From contig CAMWQU010000013.1 of NCBI GenBank assembly GCA_947176535.1, forward strand, positions 1 to 57,524: DNA of 57,524 nt. The letters are read 5' to 3'. The notes under the pieces were generated by a model. It ran no database searches. It was not told the origin of the DNA and worked only from the letters and a program-made list of their open reading frames with translations. The stretch's first letter is position 1. Every line of letters begins with the position of its first letter. This document shows positions 9,450 to 16,753 of the stretch, piece by piece. A program made the position numbers and the translations under genes. Source of the stretch: an uncultured Prevotellaceae bacterium (GTDB lineage Bacteria > Bacteroidota > Bacteroidia > Bacteroidales > Bacteroidaceae).

Positions 9450-9457
9450 CAAAGATA
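9450..9457 (-). promoter_or_regulatory. Probable promoter of the LRR membrane gene
   Basis: TATCTTTG on the minus strand, with CAAA (TTTG on minus) at 9480-9483 as a possible -33 box 22 bases away. It directly abuts the last CRISPR repeat. Confidence 0.55.
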
Positions 9458-9482
9458 CGGAAAAATAATCAATTACCCCCAA

Positions 9483-9649
9483 AAAACGTTTAACTCAATT
9501 ATCGCCATCACTGACATCCCGTTGCCGGCACGGAACTGCTCATCAATCGTTGGATTTACCTCAATTATTGCCATCACTGACATCAGATGCACGAGGGACT
9601 ACACACATCATAAGTTGGATTTACCTCAATTATTGCCATCACTGACATC
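9483..9649 (-). CRISPR. Mini CRISPR array, three 36-bp repeats, two spacers
   Basis: Two identical 36-bp repeats at 9549-9584 and 9614-9649 (plus strand begins GTTGGATTTACC and ends CACTGACATC) and a third, degenerate copy at 9483-9518. Spacers are 9519-9548 (30 bp) and 9585-9613 (29 bp) and are unrelated to each other. The third copy matches 28 of 36 positions and loses its match at the outermost six bases, as terminal repeats do. This places the leader on the high-coordinate side and gives leftward transcription, the same direction as the cas12f-like gene that ends 100 bases away. Read that way the repeat ends TCCAAC immediately before the spacer, as expected for a type V system. Confidence 0.85.
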
Positions 9650-9749
9650 AGTAAACCGACAACGTGCTGACATCTTTATTACTAAGGAATTCCCGAGTGA
9701 TCAAAGTCCTCAGGCTAAGGGCCTCCAACAGCCCCGTAAGTCATAAGAC
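9650..9749 (-). ncRNA. Probable tracrRNA/guide-scaffold region between cas12f and array
   Basis: The 100 bases between the nuclease stop and the first repeat contain possible stems when read on the minus strand (GGGC/GCCC around 9721-9738, and CCTTA/TGAGG at 9708-9720). The last 14 bases (9650-9663, GTTGTCGGTTTACT on minus) can pair with the 3' end of the repeat: eight continuous pairs including two G-U, a two-base bulge, then GTTG with CAAC. Upstream, minus-strand GATGTCAG at 9667-9674 copies the first eight bases of the repeat. Known Cas12f loci keep a tracrRNA next to the array, so this is the expected place. Ends and processing are not visible. Confidence 0.55.
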
Positions 9750-11120
9750 CTACTCTTTTAATATATCATTACTTTTCGCAATATTTCTTGCACCATTGTA
9801 ATCAGCATGTATATCTTTCCCAAAGTTTTTACACTCAGGATTCTTGCATTTGAAGTGTATGCTGTCGCGCTCGCCAGTTTGACCACATTCACTGCACGTC
9901 TGACTTGTAAAGGCAGGGTTAATATACCGCACCTTTATATTAGCCCTTTTAGCTTTATACTCAATGAGATTCTGCAATTCAAAGTACGACCAGTTACGAA
10001 GTATGAACTTCTTATCCTCTTTCACGTTCCCCGTTTCGTCCTTTCCGAAGTCCGTCAATCGTTCCATATTGATGGCTGAAGCCTGAACCTGTTTTGCGAA
10101 CTCGATGACCTCTTTGCTGAACAAATGATTTTGTGCTTTCACCCAGTTTCGCTCAGCTTCGCGTAAGCGTTCCAATGGGGCCAGTTTGTGACTTCGTCCT
10201 CTACCTCCGCGTGTCAGTTGCAAACGCTGCAGTGCTTTTCTGCGACGTTGAAAGGCCATACGCTGATTTAAGAATGACTCTCTTTCCCCAATACTTTTAC
10301 GCTCCGGAGTTTGATTGGTAGCTACATAGATAGGAACATTCAGCCCTAGATCTATGCCTACCACCATTCCTTTCTTTTGTTTGAAAGATTCTTTGGGTAC
10401 ATCAACCACAAGCAACAAAAATATTTTTCCAGCTTTCAGTTGTATGGAAGAAGAACACATCTTATACGTTATTCCATCTTCGGATTTTCCCAAGCAACGC
10501 TCAACTATAAGTTGATTATTGCTGGCATCACGCCCAAAGTGAAGTATAAAGCGGATATTTTGATACCACTGAAGGAAGAAAGTCCCTTCTTCTTCATACA
10601 GTCTAACACACTTGTTGTTAATTGGGAATGGTATTGGCATTCCCTTTTTATAATTGCTAATTGACTTTTCTCCTCTTCGTACTTCTTTACTATCTGCTTT
10701 GTAATGAGAGAATACGTTTTGCTTCAGTGTGTTAAGAATCTCTTTTTCCAAGCCCTCTCTATCTTCGCCGTCAATAACAAAACTATAAGCAACTGACTGA
10801 GCGGGACGTTGAAGAATCTCCTTACGATGTGCATCTATCGTCTTCTTGACTTCCTGCATTCGCTCCTCCAACTCGGCTTTCTCATCCTCGCCTAGCCTTT
10901 TCTTCTTTAACGCTTTATACAGGTCGTTATATTCTTGATTGTTCCAACACAAAATATTGTCTACCTCATCTGTAAGATATAGATTACTGATGAGGTCATT
11001 GGCTACACGATATAGGTTGTTGTTAATCTTGTATAGCGCATGCCACTGCGCATCCGCTTCCTCTTTCGACAATCCGGAGCGGTCAAGCAATAACTCTATT
11101 TTACGTGTTATTGTTGGCAT
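9750..11120 (-). CDS. cas12f: Compact Cas12f-like (type V-F) RNA-guided nuclease
   Basis: A 456-residue protein with the RuvC-like nuclease layout shared by TnpB and Cas12f. The predicted catalytic residues are Asp257 (VVGIDLGLN), Glu353 (INMERL) and Asp440 (HADYNGARNIA). A four-cysteine zinc finger lies between the last two motifs (CSEC at 409-412, CKNPEC at 425-430). The first about 170 residues are helical and charged, followed by GMPIPFPINNK and a beta-rich wedge-like part. RRRKALQ followed by GGRGRSHKLAPLERLREAE is a pattern I recognise from Cas12f proteins. It ends 100 bases before a CRISPR array on the same strand. No TnpA gene or IS200/IS605 ends are visible, so Cas12f is preferred to a transposon TnpB. 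No cas1, cas2 or cas4 is in the window. Confidence 0.82.
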   Translation of the reverse strand: MPTITRKIELLLDRSGLSKEEADAQWHALYKINNNLYRVANDLISNLYLTDEVDNILCWNNQEYNDLYKALKKKRLGEDEKAELEERMQEVKKTIDAHRKEILQRPAQSVAYSFVIDGEDREGLEKEILNTLKQNVFSHYKADSKEVRRGEKSISNYKKGMPIPFPINNKCVRLYEEEGTFFLQWYQNIRFILHFGRDASNNQLIVERCLGKSEDGITYKMCSSSIQLKAGKIFLLLVVDVPKESFKQKKGMVVGIDLGLNVPIYVATNQTPERKSIGERESFLNQRMAFQRRRKALQRLQLTRGGRGRSHKLAPLERLREAERNWVKAQNHLFSKEVIEFAKQVQASAINMERLTDFGKDETGNVKEDKKFILRNWSYFELQNLIEYKAKRANIKVRYINPAFTSQTCSECGQTGERDSIHFKCKNPECKNFGKDIHADYNGARNIAKSNDILKE

Positions 11121-11138
11121 CTTTTATTATCTTGTCTG

Positions 11139-11170
11139 CAAAATTAAGTAATTATTTATAAACAAGCAAA
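11139..11170 (-). promoter_or_regulatory. Possible cas12f promoter
   Basis: On the minus strand a TTTG (from CAAA at 11167-11170) is followed after 20 bases by TTAATTTG (11139-11146), one base off TAnnTTTG. It lies just upstream of the ATG at 11120, giving a very short leader. Confidence 0.45.
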
Positions 11171-11272
11171 CTTTTCAAGCAAAAGACAAAGTAAAAAATG
11201 CAACAATAAGCATAATATTGCACCATGCGATTTAGAGCCTCCGGAAAAGACGTCGGGAGGACGCGGGCCAAT

Positions 11273-11338
11273 CCATAGCAGGACAGAGCCTCGTCAATAG
11301 CAGGACGGAGGCCCGTCCATAGCGGGACTGAAAACCGG
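11273..11338. repeat. 22-bp intergenic repeat cluster, three units (reverse orientation)
   Basis: Three head-to-tail 22-bp units at 11273-11294, 11295-11316 and 11317-11338, with cores CCATAGCAGGAC, CAATAGCAGGAC and CCATAGCGGGAC. They belong to the family seen at 22087, 23334, 35236, 44769 and 52341. The third unit decays after its first 15 bases. It fills the gap between the ABC-F stop and the cas12f promoter. Confidence 0.9.
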
Positions 11339-11397
11339 AGACCGGACGACCTCCGAGCAACGGTGCCGAGACAGCCCGATTTTGAGATCCGGACGGC

Positions 11398-13233
11398 TTA
11401 GGAAGTCAAGTCACTTAGTTCGAGCCAGCGCATCTCCTTTTCATCAAGTTCGGCTTGCAGCAAGGGCAGGCGTTTCGACTTCTCCGTAATCTCCTCCACG
11501 GAGAGCGTTGCACCGGAGAGTGCCTCGACGATGGCAGTCTTCTCCTGCTCCAGCGACTCGATGTCGCGGCCCAGTTGTTCGAGTTCGCGGCGTTCGTTGT
11601 AAGTGAGGCGGCGCGGCCTTTCCTTAGCCGCCGTGTTCCCCCGGTCAGCCGGGGCGACCGAAGCGGCGGGCTTGGTCTCCTGCGCCCGTTTACGGCTTTC
11701 CTCCTGCTTTTCCCATTCGCGGAACTGCGTGTAATTTCCGGGAAAGTCTTCCACTGCACCGTCGCCCCGGAAGACGAGCAGATGATCGACCACCTTATCC
11801 ATGAAGTAGCGGTCGTGACTGACCACGATGACGCAGCCGCGGAAGTCCTGCAAATACTCCTCCAGAATCTGCAACGTCAGGATGTCGAGGTCGTTCGTCG
11901 GTTCGTCCAGTACGAGGAAGTTGGGATTCTGCATCAGCACCTGACAGAGGTAGAGCCGGCGCTGCTCGCCTCCGGAAAGTTTGTAAATGTAGTTCTGCTG
12001 CTGTTCGGGGGAGAACATGAAGTGTTGCAGGAACTGCATGGCCGTAAGATGGCGGCCTCCGCCGAGGTCGATGTACTCGGCCACACGACGTATGGCGTCG
12101 ATGACCTTCATCTGCCGGTCGAACTGCATACCCTCCTGCGAAAAGTAACCGAAGCGGACAGTCTCGCCCACCACAAAGCGTCCCGAGTCGGGGCGCACCA
12201 GTCCGAGGAGCATCTTCACGAACGTACTCTTTCCCGTGCCGTTGGCACCGACGATGCCCATTTTCTCGAAGCGCGAGAAGTTGTAGTAGAAATCCCGAAG
12301 GATGACCTTCTCGGTGCCGTCCGTGGCCGTGAACCGCTTGCTCACGTACTCGGCCTCAAAGATTTTGGAACCGATGTAGGTCGTTTTTGCCTGCAAGCGC
12401 AAACGCTTCTCCTCCGTGCGCTGCCGGGCCACCTGTTCGAGGTCGTAGAACGCCTCCTCCCGGTATCGGGCCTTGTGGCCGCGGGCCTGCGGCATACGTC
12501 GCATCCAGTCCAGCTCCGTGCGGTAGAGATTCTTGGCACGCTGAATCTGCGCCGTGCGGGCATTGATGCGCTCCTGCCTTTTCTCCAGATAGTAGCTGTA
12601 ATTGCCCCGGTACGTGTAGAGCGTCCGGTCGTCCAGTTCCAAAATGATGGAGCAGACACGTTCCAGAAAGTAACGGTCGTGCGTGACCATGAGCAGCGTC
12701 ATGCCGGAGCGAGAGAGATAGTTTTCGAGCCAGACTATCATTTCAAGGTCTAGATGGTTGGTAGGCTCGTCCAGAATCAGGAAGTCGGGCTCTATGGTGA
12801 GCACATTGGCAAGGGCCACGCGCTTCATCTGCCCGCCGGAAAGTTCGGACAAGGGCTGATTGAGGTCTGTGATGTTCAGTTTGGTCAATATTCTGTTGGA
12901 ACGAAGCTCGTACTCCATCGCTTTCTCCGGGTCCATGCCGGCGAGGTCGAGATGCCAGTGGGCAGCCTCGCGCACGGTCATCTCCATGGGGTAATGCGGC
13001 ATCTGCTCCAGATAGCCCACACGTATGCCGTTGCGGAATATCACGCTACCGCCGTCCGCGGCATCCTTGCCGGCCAATATGTTCAGCAGGGTGGTCTTTC
13101 CCGTGCCGTTTTGGGCAATGAGACCCACATGCTGTCCCTCGGCAATGCCGAAAGAGACGTCGGCAAACAATGTGCGGTCGCCTACACTGCGCGTCAGGGC
13201 GCATACCTGCATAAAAGGATTTACCTGAGCCAT
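11398..13233 (-). CDS. ABC-F family ATPase (Uup-like)
   Basis: A soluble twin-ATPase without membrane segments, 611 residues. The first domain has Walker A QNGTGKTT, signature LSGGQMKRVALA and Walker B FLILDEPTNHLD. The second has GANGTGKST, LSGGEQRRLYLC and FLVLDEPTNDLD. Between them is a basic linker like the ABC-F P-site tRNA interaction motif. The last about 100 residues (from EKQEESRKRAQE) form a charged coiled coil as in Uup. Such proteins act on ribosomes and some give antibiotic protection, but the Uup-like tail and generic context argue for a housekeeping role. The ATG at 13233 begins MAQVNPFMQV. Confidence 0.88.
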   Translation of the reverse strand: MAQVNPFMQVCALTRSVGDRTLFADVSFGIAEGQHVGLIAQNGTGKTTLLNILAGKDAADGGSVIFRNGIRVGYLEQMPHYPMEMTVREAAHWHLDLAGMDPEKAMEYELRSNRILTKLNITDLNQPLSELSGGQMKRVALANVLTIEPDFLILDEPTNHLDLEMIVWLENYLSRSGMTLLMVTHDRYFLERVCSIILELDDRTLYTYRGNYSYYLEKRQERINARTAQIQRAKNLYRTELDWMRRMPQARGHKARYREEAFYDLEQVARQRTEEKRLRLQAKTTYIGSKIFEAEYVSKRFTATDGTEKVILRDFYYNFSRFEKMGIVGANGTGKSTFVKMLLGLVRPDSGRFVVGETVRFGYFSQEGMQFDRQMKVIDAIRRVAEYIDLGGGRHLTAMQFLQHFMFSPEQQQNYIYKLSGGEQRRLYLCQVLMQNPNFLVLDEPTNDLDILTLQILEEYLQDFRGCVIVVSHDRYFMDKVVDHLLVFRGDGAVEDFPGNYTQFREWEKQEESRKRAQETKPAASVAPADRGNTAAKERPRRLTYNERRELEQLGRDIESLEQEKTAIVEALSGATLSVEEITEKSKRLPLLQAELDEKEMRWLELSDLTS

Positions 13234-13339
13234 CTTCTCCGTTACGAATTACGAATTTATAGGTTTCAAAAAGACGACGCGAAAGTAGTCATTTCCGACG
13301 AGATAATGAAATAATAACGAAAAAAAACGGCATTTATAG

Positions 13340-13369
13340 TTGGTATTTCATATTTAATTACTATCTTTG
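13340..13369 (+). promoter_or_regulatory. rho promoter
   Basis: TTGG at 13340-13343 and TATCTTTG at 13362-13369 give a good Bacteroidetes promoter. It leaves a leader of about 130 bases before the chosen rho start. Confidence 0.65.
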
Positions 13370-13503
13370 TAGCCGGGAAATAAGACATCGGGCACAATTT
13401 GCCCCGCACAATAGAATAAAAAGATACAGGTGCGGCAGTGTTTTCTCCCCTTTCACACTCCATATATTACGTTATCATTCGACTATTTCGTAACTCAATA
13501 TTC

Positions 13504-15294
13504 ATGCACACAAAAGTCCAGCTTGAAAGTATGACACCGGAACAACTGGTGGAACTCGGAATGAGCATTGGCGCTCAAATGTCAAACGACAGGATGTCGT
13601 TAATATACAATATCATAGACCGCGAATCCACAATGCCGTCCGCTTCGGCAGAGCAAAAGCCTAGACGCGGACGCCCAAAGAAAGCAAAGCAGGAGGAGGC
13701 GGTAGCCGCCGAGGCTGAGGCAGCACCGGCAGCCGAAGCGAAGGAGGCACCCGAGGCCAAGGAGACAGAAAAGCCGAAACGCAGCCGCAAGAAGAAAACA
13801 GAAGAGCCGGCAGCCGAAGAGGCTAAAGCCGAGCCTACAAAGGAAGAAAAAACGGAGGAAACTCCCAAAAAACGCCGCACACGCATAAATAAGGAAGAGA
13901 AGGCGGACGAAGAGGAGAAGAAAGATGAAGCACCGGTGGCTCTGCCGGAGGAAGCGGACGAGAATACGCCAAAGAGCCAAACGGCACCCGTCACAGAAGA
14001 GGATTTCATCATCATCAGAGACATTCCGTCGGTGACTTCCGCCCTGTCAGCGGACAACGAAATGGCCGTTTCCGGCAATCTTCGGGAAGAGAGGAACGAG
14101 GCCGTACTGCCCGCTCCCCGTCGCAACCATCCCGAAAATAAGGAGCCGGAGAAGGTGCTGCAACAGCGTTACGATTTCGGCGAACGCATTAAGGGTGAGG
14201 GTGTACTGGAAGTGATGCCCGAGGGCTTCGGCTTCCTGCGCTCCAGCGATTACAATTATTTGGCCAGCCCTGATGACATATACGTCAGCCAGCAGATTAT
14301 CAAGAACCTCGGACTGAAAACGGGAGACGTCGTGGAAGGCCCCGTGCGTCCGCCACGCGAGGGCGAAAAGTATTTCCCGCTCATCCGAGCCATCAGCATC
14401 AACGGTTGCGACCCCGGCATTGCCCGCGACCGCAGTCCGTTCGAGCACCTCACTCCCCTGTTCCCCGACGAGAAATTTACCTTGTGCAACGGGCAGAACG
14501 ACTCCCTCTCCTCACGCGTCGTAGATTTGTTCGCTCCCATTGGTAAAGGACAGCGCGCACTCATCGTGGCACAGCCCAAGACAGGTAAAACGCTGCTTCT
14601 GAAAGATATTGCAAACAGCATTGCAAAAAATCATCCCGAGGCTTACCTCATGATGCTGCTCATCGACGAGCGTCCGGAGGAGGTGACCGATATGGCCCGC
14701 ACCGTGAATGCGGAGGTCATTGCCTCCACTTTTGACGAGCCTGCCGAACGGCACGTGAAGATTGCCGGCATTGTGCTGGAGAAAGCCAAACGCATGGTGG
14801 AATGCGGACACAACGTTGTCATATTCCTCGACTCCATAACCCGACTAGCGCGTGCCTACAACACGGTAACTCCGGCTTCGGGCAAGGTGCTCACGGGTGG
14901 TGTGGACGCCAATGCCATGCACAAGCCCAAGCGTTTCTTTGGTGCGGCAAGAAACATCGAAGGCGGCGGTTCGCTGACCATCATTGCTACGGCACTGATT
15001 GATACGGGTTCCAAGATGGATGAGGTGATTTTCGAAGAGTTCAAGGGAACGGGAAACATGGAGCTACAGCTCGACCGCACACTTTCGAACAAGCGCATAT
15101 TCCCGGCCGTGAATATCGTCGCATCGAGCACCCGTCGCGATGATTTGCTGCACGATAAGATGACGCTGGATCGGATGTGGATTCTCCGTAAGTTCCTCGC
15201 CGACATGAACCCGATAGAGGCCATGAATGAAGTCAAGAAACGGTTGGAGAATACCCAAAATAACGAGGAATTCCTCATCAGCATGAACTCATAG
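13504..15294 (+). CDS. rho: Transcription termination factor Rho
   Basis: Hexameric RNA helicase that ends transcription. Residues 1-35 form the Rho N-terminal fold ([14 protein letters not shown]). Residues about 45-165 are a low-complexity insertion rich in Ala, Glu and Lys, common in Bacteroidetes Rho. The cold-shock-like RNA-binding domain starts near 220 ([22 protein letters not shown]). The ATPase core has Walker A AQPKTGKT (356-363), [13 protein letters not shown] and the Q/R loops. I chose ATG 13504 (MHTKVQLES) because the reading frame upstream to 13438 adds 22 hydrophobic residues not typical of the family. The long leader may serve autoregulation. Confidence 0.95.
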   Translation: MHTKVQLESMTPEQLVELGMSIGAQMSNDRMSLIYNIIDRESTMPSASAEQKPRRGRPKKAKQEEAVAAEAEAAPAAEAKEAPEAKETEKPKRSRKKKTEEPAAEEAKAEPTKEEKTEETPKKRRTRINKEEKADEEEKKDEAPVALPEEADENTPKSQTAPVTEEDFIIIRDIPSVTSALSADNEMAVSGNLREERNEAVLPAPRRNHPENKEPEKVLQQRYDFGERIKGEGVLEVMPEGFGFLRSSDYNYLASPDDIYVSQQIIKNLGLKTGDVVEGPVRPPREGEKYFPLIRAISINGCDPGIARDRSPFEHLTPLFPDEKFTLCNGQNDSLSSRVVDLFAPIGKGQRALIVAQPKTGKTLLLKDIANSIAKNHPEAYLMMLLIDERPEEVTDMARTVNAEVIASTFDEPAERHVKIAGIVLEKAKRMVECGHNVVIFLDSITRLARAYNTVTPASGKVLTGGVDANAMHKPKRFFGAARNIEGGGSLTIIATALIDTGSKMDEVIFEEFKGTGNMELQLDRTLSNKRIFPAVNIVASSTRRDDLLHDKMTLDRMWILRKFLADMNPIEAMNEVKKRLENTQNNEEFLISMNS

Positions 15295-15377
15295 AGGAAG
15301 TGAATTTGTAACGCATAGGATGGCCGGATGTAATACGGTTCAGGCAGAATCTCCGGCAATCCTTTTACTTTTATCGC

Positions 15378-15412
15378 TTCAGCCGCAGAAAGGAAACAGT
15401 TCTGCGGCTGAA
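15378..15412. terminator. Hairpin in the rho to efflux-operon gap
   Basis: A perfect 13-bp stem (15378-15390 TTCAGCCGCAGAA with 15400-15412) and a 9-base loop lie 84 bases after the rho stop. No T-run follows, so it may be an RNA-end stabiliser rather than an intrinsic terminator. The rest of the 343-base gap holds only the promoter at 15595. Confidence 0.5.
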
Positions 15413-15594
15413 ACCGTAAACACAGGGCTTGGCTCATAGGCCGTGTCCGACACAAATTCCGGTAAAAAGAAAGGCACCCGGAAAGCGGAAGAGTGCTTAT
15501 CTGATGCGGTGCAGACGGCAGAGTTTATGTGTAAAAAATGTTAAATCCGCCCCGATTTCGTACCTCTCGGAAACGTCCTTTATACTTTTTTTAC

Positions 15595-15602
15595 TACCTT
15601 TG
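15595..15602 (+). promoter_or_regulatory. Efflux operon promoter (-7 box)
   Basis: TACCTTTG, 36 bases before the ATG of the adaptor gene, in a T-rich stretch. No operator palindrome or divergent regulator gene is seen. Confidence 0.6.
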
Positions 15603-15637
15603 CACGCAAATTAGCATTTATATTTTATATTTTTTGT

Positions 15638-16744
15638 ATGAGAAAAAACATCAAGTTAGGTATGGTTTCGGCATTTGCTATCGCAGCATTGCTGACCTCA
15701 TGCGGGGGCGGACAACAGCAGCGCTCCGCTTCCGTAACTACTTTCAAGACCACGAAGGTAGGCAAGCAGAATGTAACGCTTAACTCCAAGTACAGCGCAA
15801 CCATCCGCGGTTGTCAGGATATCGAGGTATATCCTCAGGTAGGCGGTACGTTGCAGCAGTTGTGCGTAACGGAGGGACAGAGAGTGACTAAAGGACAGAC
15901 ACTTTTCATCATCGACCAAGTTCCCTATCAGGCTGCACTGAACACGGCCGAGGCCGCACTGAAATCTGCCAAAGCACAGGAAGCTACTGCTCAACTGACT
16001 TACGAGAGCCGCAAGCAACTGTATGACCAGAAGGTAGTAAGCGACTACGACCTGCAGACGGCTCACAACGCTCTGCTCACAGCCAAGGCCGGCGTAGCAC
16101 AGGCAGAGGCTCAGGTTACGAATGCGCGCAATTCACTGTCCTACACCGTGGTGAAGAGCCCCGCAAACGGCGTGGTGGGCACACTGCCCTACCGCCAGGG
16201 AGCACTCGTCGGCCCCAGCATTCCGCAGGCTCTGACAACGGTGAGTGACAACGACCGTATGTATGTCTACTTCAGCATGAACGAAAGCCAGTTCCTCGCG
16301 CTGACCCGCAAAGCCGGTAGCGCAGAGTTGGCCGTAAAGGAGATGCCCGCCGTACAGTTGCAACTGGTGGACGGCAGCCTCTATGAAGTTGCGGGAACCG
16401 TAGAGTCCGCCAGCGGTGTGGTAGACCGTGCGACCGGAAGTGTTCAGTTGCGTGCCGTATTCAGCAACCCGAACCACATGTTGCACTCCGGAAGTGCCGG
16501 TAACATCGTCATACCCGTCGAATACAAGGATGTACTGGTCGTACCGGCCACTGCTACGGTGCAGTTGCAGGACAAGTACAAAGTATATGCCGTGGATAAG
16601 GATGGCGTGGCACACAGCCGCATCATAAACGTGTTGCCTCAGAACAACGGCAAAGAATTTATTGTTACCGAAGGCCTGGAACCCGGCGTTGAAATCGTAG
16701 CCGAAGGTGCCGGTATGGTAAAAGAAGACCAAAAAGTGAAGTAA
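15638..16744 (+). CDS. RND efflux periplasmic adaptor (lipoprotein)
   Basis: Membrane-fusion protein that joins an inner-membrane RND pump to an outer-membrane channel. Of 368 residues, the first about 22 are a lipoprotein signal with lipobox LLTSC, so Cys22 would be lipidated. The lipoyl half-motifs and helical hairpin follow (IEVYPQVGGTLQQLCVTEGQ; AEAALKSAKAQEATAQLTYE), then the beta-barrel and membrane-proximal domains (YVYFSMNESQFLALTRKAG). It is first in a three-gene operon, 9 bases before the pump gene. The family exports drugs, bile salts or other amphiphiles. The substrate is not predictable. Confidence 0.93.
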   Translation: MRKNIKLGMVSAFAIAALLTSCGGGQQQRSASVTTFKTTKVGKQNVTLNSKYSATIRGCQDIEVYPQVGGTLQQLCVTEGQRVTKGQTLFIIDQVPYQAALNTAEAALKSAKAQEATAQLTYESRKQLYDQKVVSDYDLQTAHNALLTAKAGVAQAEAQVTNARNSLSYTVVKSPANGVVGTLPYRQGALVGPSIPQALTTVSDNDRMYVYFSMNESQFLALTRKAGSAELAVKEMPAVQLQLVDGSLYEVAGTVESASGVVDRATGSVQLRAVFSNPNHMLHSGSAGNIVIPVEYKDVLVVPATATVQLQDKYKVYAVDKDGVAHSRIINVLPQNNGKEFIVTEGLEPGVEIVAEGAGMVKEDQKVK

Positions 16745-16753
16745 GTTAGTATT

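Noticed and set aside
9522..9746. A 74-codon plus-strand frame across the array
   Set aside because: It crosses two identical CRISPR repeats and a spacer. The repeats explain the sequence better than a protein.
9750..11120. IS200/IS605 transposon TnpB
   Set aside because: No tnpA, no recognisable element ends, and a real repeat-spacer array follows the gene. Not fully excluded, since TnpB and Cas12f are related.
11273..11338. A second CRISPR array
   Set aside because: The units are directly adjacent 22-mers with no spacers and are scattered in the genome, so they are tandem intergenic repeats.
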